This document shows positions 1 through 4,533 of a stretch of 8,492 bases of DNA, one piece after another (position 1 is the stretch's first letter; every line of letters starts with the position of its first letter). The stretch covers positions 1 through 8,492 of the forward strand of contig CAZHDF010000147.1 of NCBI GenBank assembly GCA_964531525.1. The letters run 5' to 3'. The translations under genes were made by a program, and so were the position numbers. The notes beneath the pieces are model-generated. The model searched no databases. It was not told where the DNA came from and was given only the letters and a program-made list of their open reading frames with translations. This DNA is from CAYYWV01 sp964531525 (GTDB lineage Bacteria; Pseudomonadota; Alphaproteobacteria; JAAXGF01).

Positions 1-879
1 GTCGAGGGCGCGTCGGCATGCCGCCCATAGGGGGTGCTCGGGCCAGCGCGCGCGGTTGCTGTCCGGTGTCGGGCAGGTGTAGCGGATATCCATGAGGGTG
101 CGCCGGAACACATCGCCGGCCTTGGCGTCGAGATCGGCCCAGGTGGCGATGCCCCACCGGTCCTTGAGGTGCCGCTTGCCCGCGCGAAGCTCGACCCGCC
201 AGACCTGCGCGCGGTCACGGTCCCTGATATCGATCTCGGGCAGGCCCGCCGCGCGCAGATTGGCGTTCCAGATTACCGGCCATTCGACCTTGCGCTTGGC
301 GACCGCGTCGGCGCGCTTGTCGTAGAGGGCGAGCTGACGCCCCGGCATCTTGCCGACCCGCACGCCGGTGCACCGCGCCGAGCTGCTGGCAACCTCCATG
401 TCGAAGGTGTCATGCCGGGTGCCGCGCCCGCGCATGACGAAGTGCTCGGGGATGATCTGAAAGCCCGGCAGAAGAAAATCGATCGCGTAATCCACCCGGC
501 CGATATGAACGCTCAACGCCGTGGTTCGGACGCCGATTTGATCGAGAAAGCCGTGAAGCCGCGCCCGCGCGCCGCCCAGCCCGTAAAGGGCCAGCGCGCG
601 CGACTTGAACGAGACCCGCACACCCCAGGGGTCGCGCGCCGAGGGCCGCTTGAAGAACCACGTCGCGCCATCCGGGCCGGTGTCGCAACGGAAGGCATAG
701 CCCCCGCGCGCGCCGGTCTCGGCCACATGCATGCGCGCGCCTTGCCATTCGAGAAGGACCGGGTTCATGGTCTCTCGGGCCTGTCCTTGCGCCTCCTCAA
801 GCCGCGCGACCAGCTCGGACGGGATACGGCCCTGGATGGCGGCATCGAACCCGTCGAAACCGCGATAGACAATTTGCAT
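1..879 (-). CDS. Replication initiation factor-like protein (Rep_trans type), C-terminus off-window
   Basis: An open frame on the minus strand runs from ATG at 879 to the window edge without a stop, giving 293 residues and no C-terminal end. A GGAG ribosome site (888-891) sits 8 bases before the ATG. Visible motifs are HIGRVDYAIDF (residues 125-135), GKMPGRQLALYDKRAD (176-191), and VWRVELRAGK (226-235) followed by RWGIATWADL (241-250). This order, an R-x-D-x-A-x-D-F motif, then a basic Y-D-K motif, then a W-R-x-E-L-R motif, resembles the Rep_trans replication initiation factors (RepC of pT181, NicK of ICEBs1), which nick an origin through a tyrosine. Tyr186 in the YDK motif is a candidate active residue but was not tested by alignment. 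The likely role is to start rolling-circle replication of the excised element, or to nick for transfer. It lies downstream of the AlpA-like gene, behind a long structured leader. The family assignment is by motif memory and could be a divergent unnamed family. Confidence 0.7.
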   Translation of the reverse strand, partial: MQIVYRGFDGFDAAIQGRIPSELVARLEEAQGQARETMNPVLLEWQGARMHVAETGARGGYAFRCDTGPDGATWFFKRPSARDPWGVRVSFKSRALALYGLGGARARLHGFLDQIGVRTTALSVHIGRVDYAIDFLLPGFQIIPEHFVMRGRGTRHDTFDMEVASSSARCTGVRVGKMPGRQLALYDKRADAVAKRKVEWPVIWNANLRAAGLPEIDIRDRDRAQVWRVELRAGKRHLKDRWGIATWADLDAKAGDVFRRTLMDIRYTCPTPDSNRARWPEHPLWAACRRALD

Positions 880-911
880 GGGTTTCGCTCCGTTACGCCG
901 ATGTATTTCTA

Positions 912-939
912 GAGGGGGGTGTTACAAAGGACCCCCCTC
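912..939. repeat. Perfect 9-bp inverted repeat just upstream of the Rep ribosome site
   Basis: GAGGGGGGT at 912-920 pairs perfectly with ACCCCCCTC at 931-939 around a 10-base loop. On the minus strand the hairpin ends about 20 bases before the GGAG ribosome site at 888-891. No T-run follows it on either strand, so it does not look like an intrinsic terminator. It may regulate Rep translation or be a Rep-binding or nicking structure. Confidence 0.6.
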
Positions 940-1128
940 CACGGGTGCAACCGGCCGATGTGCGCGCCCCGTGGGCGCGAGGTTCCGCGCTTCGCGCGGG
1001 GTCGCTTTGCGTTTTGGGGTCGGTAGTCTGGATCGCGCCTACCCTTCGCCAACCGCGCGGGCCGGAGGGGAAAAGGGGCGCGAGACGTGCCCGCGCCCCT
1101 CCCGCATGGAGCCACCGGCCCCAAAACA

Positions 1129-1155
1129 CCCTGCGGTGCGACCAGCCCCGCAGGG
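1129..1155. repeat. 8-bp inverted repeat flanked by direct CCAAAAC words
   Basis: CCCTGCGG at 1129-1136 pairs with CCGCAGGG at 1148-1155 around an 11-base loop, bracketed by CCAAAAC at 1121-1127 and 1156-1162. It lies 40 bases past the stop of the small protein gene, in the direction of transcription. It could act as a weak terminator or attenuator between that gene and the Rep-like gene, although no T-run follows it. Confidence 0.45.
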
Positions 1156-1194
1156 CCAAAACGCGATTGCCGCTCGGCCGCGTCATGCGTTTGC

Positions 1195-1380
1195 TCACCC
1201 CGCGCAGGCATCCAAGCTAATCGTACCGTGCTCGAAGTCGATCGAGAGGCAAGCGTGCTTCGCCGATTTCAGCTCGGTGGTCTTCAGCATGTCGATGAGC
1301 TCCGTTGCGATCCAGACAAGGTCGTCTCGCGGCGGGACATTGCGCTTCGCGGGGGTCTTCGATTTCGTCTTAGCCATCAT
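1195..1380 (-). CDS. Small hypothetical protein, 61 residues
   Basis: This gene is not recognised. It encodes a 61-residue soluble protein. The N-terminus is lysine-rich (residues 1-13), followed by an amphipathic helix-like stretch (about 19-36) and a short C-terminal part with the look of a beta hairpin (about 43-58). There is no signal peptide or membrane segment. Its ATG overlaps the stop codon of the preceding AlpA-like gene as ATGA (1377-1380), so translational coupling is likely. The start is doubled (ATGATG), and GGAG lies 4 bases before the first ATG and 7 before the second, so the second Met at 1377 may be the true one. A small basic protein at this place could assist the excisionase or the Rep-like protein, but nothing in the sequence proves it. 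Confidence 0.65.
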   Translation of the reverse strand: MMAKTKSKTPAKRNVPPRDDLVWIATELIDMLKTTELKSAKHACLSIDFEHGTISLDACAG

Positions 1381-1625
1381 GCATCTCCAAATTGCGATGT
1401 GTTGCAGACCAATCGGGCCTCGGCCCAGGCGATCAGGTCGCGCCGGCGATAACGGATCGAGCGCGCGGAGACCCTCACGAAGCGCGGCCCGCCGCCCCGG
1501 TTTCGCCAGTTCTGAAGCGCGCGGATGGTGTAGCCCAGGAAGCCGGCGGCCTCCTGCTCCGTAATCAGCCGGTCAAGATGGTCCGGATCGCGATTGGCAT
1601 GGTCGGAATCAGTCGGATTACTCAT
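1377..1625 (-). CDS. AlpA/MerR-like helix-turn-helix protein, candidate excisionase
   Basis: This encodes an 82-residue protein. Residues 20-72 form a compact winged helix-turn-helix of the AlpA/Xis type: LITEQEAAGFLG opens the recognition unit, IRALQNWRNRGGGPRFVRV carries the recognition helix and wing, and IRYRRRDLIAWAEARL is the closing helix. Proteins of this size and pattern serve in phages and integrative elements as excisionases or regulators of int. The first 19 residues are acidic and probably disordered. The frame can be extended to a TTG at 1640, but ATG at 1625 is preferred because it has GGGGA about 7 bases upstream. It overlaps the next gene by ATGA. It is the first gene after the A/T-rich gap at 1626-1819 and so probably heads the AlpA-small protein-Rep transcription unit. 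Excisionase versus repressor cannot be separated from sequence. Confidence 0.8.
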   Translation of the reverse strand: MSNPTDSDHANRDPDHLDRLITEQEAAGFLGYTIRALQNWRNRGGGPRFVRVSARSIRYRRRDLIAWAEARLVCNTSQFGDA

Positions 1626-1698
1626 TTGAATTCCCCGCAAATCGATTGCTCATGCGAGTGAAGCTGGCGAAATTTGCGAGGGAGAAATAGGCGGCACG

Positions 1699-1720
1699 AA
1701 AAAAGCGAATTGATTCACTT
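1699..1720 (-). terminator. Possible intrinsic terminator of the coiled-coil protein gene
   Basis: On the minus strand, AAGTGAA (1720-1714) can pair with TTCGCTT (1709-1703), with one G-T wobble and a four-base TCAA loop. The T-run (1704-1699) overlaps the stem end. It lies about 100 bases after the stop of the gene at 1820-2668. The stem is short and A/T-rich, so efficiency is uncertain. Confidence 0.3.
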
Positions 1721-1786
1721 ATTTCCCATAATACGTAACAATTTATCGCATTGAAATTGCACGATACTTGCCCAGAAATGGGAAAT
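1721..1786. repeat. 9-bp inverted repeat, possible operator pair
   Basis: ATTTCCCAT at 1721-1729 is the exact reverse complement of ATGGGAAAT at 1778-1786, with 48 bases between the arms. The centres are 57 bases apart, which is close to five helical turns. The placement in the control region of the AlpA-like gene suggests paired binding sites for a regulator, perhaps the AlpA-like protein itself. This is inference from position only. Confidence 0.4.
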
Positions 1787-1819
1787 TGAATCGCCTGTCG
1801 TGGAACACCGCACCAATTT

Positions 1820-2668
1820 CTAGCGCTCTTTGAAGCGGCCCGATCTCTTCCAATTCTGGGGGACTTCCTGCGCCCAGAGCCGGTTGAACTGGCGACGGCT
1901 TAGGTCCGGTATCAGGGCCAAGGCTTCCTCAAGGTATGCCGGCTTCGGGTGTTCCTTCGGCCCTTTCTTCACGACGTCGCGGAGGTAGCGGATGCACATA
2001 GCCTCCGCCGGGAGGAGATCGGGGTCCCCCGTGACAACCGGAGATATGGTCTCAATCCATGCGTCGAAGGCATCGGTTCGCAGAAGCACCGAATCATGTC
2101 GCTTCGCGCTCATGGTGCGCGGCACGACGGCGAGCGAAAGGTCGAGATAGTATTTGAAACCGCGCTCGCCGCGCCAGACGTGCCGGGGCAGCTCAAGCTG
2201 GAACCCGATGACCGCCGCGAGCTCACCCTCGGCGAGGGCCGTGATCAGCCGGGTTTCGGTTTCGACGCGGCGGCGAAACGCATCGTGCTTGTCGCGATAT
2301 TGCGCGTCGGCGGTGGGGAGGCGTTCAAGCCGCGTGGTGAGCTCCTGTCGCTGGTGAAGAAGCGCCTCGCGCTTCCGTTCGTTGTCGGCGAGCGCGTCTT
2401 CTTGAACAAGCCGCATCTGCTCGGCGCTGAGCTCGGCCAGCCGGGCGTCGAGGGCCTCGATGCGGCGGGTCAGCGCCTCGTGTTCGGCGGCGATTTCCTC
2501 GGGCGGGCGCAACGGCCTGGCTGTAATCTCCGTTCCGGTCCAGGTCCGACCGTATAGGCGCCGGCCCAAGAGGTCATAGGCTTCGAGGAGGAGATAGTAC
2601 GAACCGACGGGCATGGTCCTATGGATCGTTGTTATAGGGGCGCGTGTGGGCTTGGCGTCGATCGCCAT
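1820..2668 (-). CDS. Hypothetical protein with central coiled coil, 282 residues
   Basis: This gene is not recognised by name. The N-terminal part (about 19-52) has an aromatic-rich pattern with YDLLGRRLYGRTWTGTEI at 31-48. Residues about 56-138 are a long charged Glu/Arg/Leu-rich helix with heptad-like leucine spacing, very likely a coiled coil. Residues 145-215 look like a folded alpha/beta part. The basic C-terminus has LSRRQFNRLWAQEVPQNW (256-273), which resembles a small helical DNA-binding tail. There is no signal peptide or membrane helix. Similar N- and C-terminal signatures are, as far as I recall, found in uncharacterised proteins of alphaproteobacterial genomic islands. It lies between the integrase and the AlpA-like gene, 160 bases downstream of the integrase stop. 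No clear ribosome site precedes the ATG at 2668, and an in-frame Met at residue 19 is an alternative. A DNA-binding or replication-accessory role is possible but unproven. Confidence 0.75.
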   Translation of the reverse strand: MAIDAKPTRAPITTIHRTMPVGSYYLLLEAYDLLGRRLYGRTWTGTEITARPLRPPEEIAAEHEALTRRIEALDARLAELSAEQMRLVQEDALADNERKREALLHQRQELTTRLERLPTADAQYRDKHDAFRRRVETETRLITALAEGELAAVIGFQLELPRHVWRGERGFKYYLDLSLAVVPRTMSAKRHDSVLLRTDAFDAWIETISPVVTGDPDLLPAEAMCIRYLRDVVKKGPKEHPKPAYLEEALALIPDLSRRQFNRLWAQEVPQNWKRSGRFKER

Positions 2669-2778
2669 AGGGCCACGGGTCGTGCGCCGCAGCCGGGCGG
2701 GGTGAGCGTAAATGTCCGTGGGGGAGAGCGCAAACCCGGCCTATCGAACGATGGGGATCAGCGCGATCGGTGCGGGAA

Positions 2779-2804
2779 CGAAAGAGCTATAGCTATCCTA
2801 TAGC
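2779..2804 (-). terminator. Possible terminator of the integrase gene
   Basis: GCTATAG at 2786-2792 and CTATAGC at 2798-2804 form a perfect 7-bp stem with a 5-base loop, 25 bases beyond the integrase stop. On the minus strand the stem is followed by TCTTTCG, a broken T-run. The hairpin also lies upstream of the next leftward gene. A weak terminator is the best reading, and a regulatory site is the alternative. Confidence 0.4.
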
Positions 2805-2828
2805 CCCGGCTTTCGGCCATGACGGCAC

Positions 2829-4004
2829 TCAAACCTTACTGCCGTTCATGGTTGCCGTAATCAATTGGCCGATCATTTCGTTGGCGTGCCGCAGAGGATC
2901 GGCGGCCAAGTGCGCGTAGCGTTGTGTCGTGGCCGCGTCCTTGTGCCCCAACAGCGCCCCGATCATCGGCAATCCCAAACCGACTTCCGCGCCGATACTG
3001 GCGAAGCTATGGCGGAGGTCGTGGAGCCGAACGTCGGGCAGACCGGCGTGCTCGCGGATGCGGCGCCAGGGCTTCTCGATATTGACCAGGTGCCGGCCCC
3101 GCTTCGCGCCCGGGATGACATATGGATTGTCCTCGCGCCGCTCGATGTTGGCGAGAACCTCAAGCGCCGAGGAGTTGAGGAAAACCTGCTTGGCCCCGGT
3201 CTTGCTGTCGGGGAGACGCAGGCACGCCTTGTCGAGGTCAACGTCCTCCCAACGCAGGGTCAGAATTTCGTCGCGCCGACAGCCGGTGAAGATCAGGAGC
3301 CGGATCGCGGCGATCACGCTCGCGGATTCCGATCTGGTGCGCTCGCAATCGGCCAGTGTCTTTCCGAGACGCGCGAGCTCTTCGGCGGACAGGTAACGCT
3401 CGATCTTTCGTTCCCTGAATTTCTCGATGTGCCGGGTCGGGTTGGTTCCGTCCGGACGGACGCCCCAGAGCTCGGCCAGATTGAACATCTTGCTGAGAAG
3501 CATGAGGCAGCGGTTGGCCGCGCCCGGCTTCTCGCGCAGGGACTGGTGAAAGGCGGCGACGTCCGCTCGGGAGATATCGGTCACTTTCTTCCGCCCGAGA
3601 GCGGGCAGGATGTGGTTCCGGAGGTTTCGTTCATCCGCTTGCACGCTTAGGGGCTTCTTTTTCACCCGCGCGTGCTGGGACAGGTAGCGCTCCGAAAATT
3701 CGGCCAGGGTCGGGACCGTCCGATACCGTTTTCGCTCGCCGCTCGGATCTTCGCCCTTGGCGACGTCGGCGAGCATGTTCTTTGCGATCTCCCTGGCCTC
3801 GCCGCAGGTGAGATTGCCGTGCGACCCGATGGCGGGACGCCGTTGCCGGCCCGCCCTTGTCCGGTAGTAGCAGAAGTAAATCCGCTTGCCCTTCGGCGTG
3901 ATCTTGCAGCCGAAACCCGTCAAATCCGTATCCCAGAGGATGATGTCCCTGCTCGCGGGGGTGACGGCCTCGACAACGCGCTTGGTCAGTTTGAGCTTTG
4001 GCAT
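2829..4004 (-). CDS. int: Site-specific tyrosine recombinase (P4-type integrase)
   Basis: This encodes a 391-residue integrase that would insert and, with an excisionase, release the element by recombination at the tRNA site. The order of domains is typical: an N-terminal arm-binding domain of the DUF4102 kind (about 1-90, with LWDTDLTGFGCKI at 23-35 and YFCYYRTRAGRQRR at 43-56), a core-binding SAM-like domain (about 97-180), and the catalytic domain (about 200-380). All catalytic residues are present: Arg243 in FTGCRRDEIL, Lys268 in DSKTG, His328 and Arg331 in LHDLRHSFAS, His354 in LLGHKD, and the nucleophile Tyr363 in TTQRYAHL. Length and motif order are normal, so the enzyme looks intact. 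It is transcribed away from the tRNA, on the same strand, so read-through from the tRNA promoter is possible. The ribosome site is weak. An 11-base word overlapping the 5' leader suggests autoregulation by arm-site binding. Confidence 0.96.
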   Translation of the reverse strand: MPKLKLTKRVVEAVTPASRDIILWDTDLTGFGCKITPKGKRIYFCYYRTRAGRQRRPAIGSHGNLTCGEAREIAKNMLADVAKGEDPSGERKRYRTVPTLAEFSERYLSQHARVKKKPLSVQADERNLRNHILPALGRKKVTDISRADVAAFHQSLREKPGAANRCLMLLSKMFNLAELWGVRPDGTNPTRHIEKFRERKIERYLSAEELARLGKTLADCERTRSESASVIAAIRLLIFTGCRRDEILTLRWEDVDLDKACLRLPDSKTGAKQVFLNSSALEVLANIERREDNPYVIPGAKRGRHLVNIEKPWRRIREHAGLPDVRLHDLRHSFASIGAEVGLGLPMIGALLGHKDAATTQRYAHLAADPLRHANEMIGQLITATMNGSKV

Positions 4005-4013
4005 CGCTGTCTC

Positions 4014-4024
4014 GTGCTACCTAG
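4014..4024 (-). repeat. Inverted copy of the integrase-flank repeat
   Basis: GTGCTACCTAG at 4014-4024 is the exact reverse complement of 4115-4125 in the tandem cluster. It starts 10 bases upstream of the integrase ATG, in the leader of that gene. It is a likely integrase or excisionase binding site that could also block int transcription. Confidence 0.5.
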
Positions 4025-4056
4025 GAGATACCTGGGGGAAAATACGTGAAAGAGTC

Positions 4057-4076
4057 CAGGATTCCTGATTTTGGGG
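4057..4076 (+). repeat. Inverted imperfect copy of the tRNA anticodon arm
   Basis: These 20 bases match 17 of 20 positions of the tRNA-Arg anticodon arm and following bases (minus strand, 4300 to 4281), including ten identical bases at the start. The copy is in inverted orientation relative to the tRNA and lies between the inverted 11-base words at 4014-4024 and 4115-4125. It could be a degenerate core-type integrase site or chance similarity helped by the quasi-palindromic anticodon stem. Confidence 0.35.
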
Positions 4077-4095
4077 CGGATCGAGGTGCAAACCC

Positions 4096-4133
4096 GGTAG
4101 CTTCTAGGTAGCTTCTAGGTAGCACCAAGTAGC
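4096..4133 (+). repeat. 11-bp tandem repeats, candidate integrase arm sites
   Basis: GGTAGCTTCTA occurs twice in tandem (4096-4106 and 4107-4117), followed by the partial units GGTAGCACCAA (4118-4128) and GTAGC (4129-4133). The 11-base period places successive copies on nearly the same face of the helix. Clusters like this beside a tRNA attachment site are typical of the arm-type sites bound by the integrase N-terminal domain or of excisionase sites. An inverted copy lies at 4014-4024. Confidence 0.6.
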
Positions 4134-4250
4134 AAAATGCAGCGTATCGAGGCGTGGTCTATGTGACAAAGAAATTTGCCAGGGAGCCCATGGGCGCCAC
4201 ATAAGCATATGATATATAGTAATAAAAACGGAGTGTGGCGTAGATGGGAG
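4134..4250. other. A/T-rich flank between arm-site repeats and the tRNA 3' end
   Basis: No gene is seen here. The stretch holds a perfect 10-bp palindrome GCCCATGGGC (4186-4195) and a run of A and T around 4205-4229. On the tRNA strand this includes a TTTTT run (4225-4229) about 22 bases after the tRNA 3' end. The T-run might help end tRNA transcription, but no clear hairpin precedes it. A/T-rich DNA here is often where host bending factors such as IHF act during integration; that is inference. Confidence 0.3.
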
Positions 4251-4327
4251 TGGCGCGCCCGGAGGGATTCGAACCCCCGACCCCAGGATTAGGAATCCTG
4301 TGCTCTATCCGACTGAGCTACGGGCGC
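4251..4327 (-). tRNA. tRNA-Arg (anticodon CCU)
   Basis: A complete 77-base cloverleaf lies on the minus strand. The acceptor stem GCGCCCG/CGGGCGC has 7 bp, the D stem is GCTC/GAGC, and the anticodon stem CAGGA/TCCTG encloses the loop TTCCTAA with anticodon CCT. The variable loop has 5 bases, and the T arm carries TTCGAAT. The discriminator base is G and the CCA end is encoded (4251-4253). It decodes AGG. Arg(CCU) tRNA genes are frequent integration targets, and the integrase gene starts 246 bases past its 3' end. The tRNA is intact, so the integrated element rebuilds or preserves its 3' end. Confidence 0.98.
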
Positions 4328-4335
4328 TTGGTTTC

Positions 4336-4364
4336 GTTCTAGGCGCGGGGTGGGGCGGCGTCAA
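4336..4364 (-). promoter_or_regulatory. Promoter of the tRNA-Arg gene
   Basis: On the minus strand, TTGACG (4364-4359) and TAGAAC (4341-4336) are separated by 17 bases. This fits a housekeeping sigma-factor promoter, with the start point expected a few bases before the tRNA 5' end at 4327. It may also feed transcription into the integrase gene. Confidence 0.6.
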
Positions 4365-4406
4365 CCGGGGCTCGGCGTGGCGGCGCGCGGGGTGCCCCAT
4401 GGGGCG

Positions 4407-4506
4407 NNNNNNNNNNNNNNNNNNNNNNNNNNNNNNNNNNNNNNNNNNNNNNNNNNNNNNNNNNNNNNNNNNNNNNNNNNNNNNNNNNNNNNNNNNNNNN
4501 NNNNNN
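4407..4506. other. Assembly gap of exactly 100 N
   Basis: The round length points to a placeholder of unknown true size. The left flank ends in a perfect 12-bp palindrome (4394-4405), and the right flank begins with GGGG and CCCC arms (4507-4510 and 4516-4519), so GC-rich hairpins probably broke the assembly. Any terminator of the PagL-like gene beyond 4533 would be partly lost here. Everything to the right is joined to the tRNA only by scaffolding. Confidence 0.98.
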
Positions 4507-4533
4507 GGGGCGCGGCCCCGGGCGGCGCGGCTT

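Larger units (their letters stand above)
900..1165 (-). promoter_or_regulatory. Hairpin-rich leader/possible origin region upstream of the Rep-like gene
   Basis: The 315-base gap between the small protein gene and the Rep-like gene has no convincing gene but is full of inverted repeats. In minus-strand transcription order these are 1129-1155 (8-bp stem, 11-base loop), 1074-1100 (9-bp stem, 9-base loop), 985-999 (6-bp stem, 3-base loop), 963-979 (7-bp stem, 3-base loop) and 912-939 (9-bp stem, 10-base loop). A competing 7-bp pairing (939-945 with 968-974) excludes the 963-979 hairpin. The word CCAAAAC occurs at 1121-1127 and 1156-1162, and its complement lies within 1011-1019. This could be a 5' leader that controls Rep synthesis, a nicking origin recognised by Rep, or both. 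The short reading frames across it look like chance frames in GC-rich DNA. Confidence 0.45.
1626..1819 (-). promoter_or_regulatory. A/T-rich intergenic control region upstream of the AlpA-like gene
   Basis: These 194 bases hold no plausible gene and are the most A/T-rich part of the element apart from the tRNA flank. They probably carry the promoter of the leftward AlpA-small protein-Rep unit. A TATTAT hexamer on the minus strand (around 1729-1734) is a possible -10, but no good -35 lies at proper distance, so the promoter call is weak. The region also holds a 9-bp inverted repeat and a possible terminator, listed separately. Confidence 0.35.
1..4250. mobile_element. Integrase-proximal end of a tRNA-Arg integrated element (left end off-window)
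   Basis: A tyrosine recombinase gene starts 246 bases from the 3' end of a tRNA-Arg gene, and five consecutive genes run in one direction away from the tRNA: integrase, coiled-coil protein, AlpA-like protein, small protein and Rep-like initiator. This is the usual layout of elements that integrate into tRNA 3' ends. The stretches around 1641-1800 and 4134-4250 are clearly more A/T-rich than the chromosomal genes to the right. A second, partial copy of the tRNA 3' end would mark the far attachment site. None is seen in the window, so the element must continue past position 1. The exact junction with the tRNA is not determined; 4250 is taken because the intact tRNA ends at 4251. Gene content suggests an integrative plasmid or mobilizable element rather than a full prophage, but cargo, transfer genes and size cannot be seen. 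Confidence 0.8.

Noticed and set aside
34..912. 292-codon open frame on the plus strand
   Set aside because: It is the exact antisense register of the Rep-like gene, has no family-like motifs, and the minus frame has a ribosome site and recognisable motifs. High GC creates such shadow frames.
893..1211. Two minus-strand frames of about 100 codons in the leader region
   Set aside because: Their translations are Arg/Pro/Gly-rich with no domain-like pattern, they overlap each other in different frames across hairpins, and they run into the Rep gene start or its ribosome site.
1949..2557. 202-codon plus-strand frame opposite the coiled-coil protein
   Set aside because: Antisense of a better-supported gene. 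It lacks motifs, and the opposite strand fits the one-direction gene run.
2865..3650. 261-codon plus-strand frame opposite the integrase
   Set aside because: The minus strand encodes a complete integrase with all catalytic residues, so this frame is a shadow.
4096..4133. CRISPR-like array
   Set aside because: Units are only 11 bases, directly adjacent with no spacers, and there are no cas genes. They fit arm-type binding sites better.
4102..4202. 32-codon minus-strand frame between the tRNA and the integrase
   Set aside because: No ribosome site or recognisable features, and it runs through the repeat cluster. A chance frame is the best explanation.
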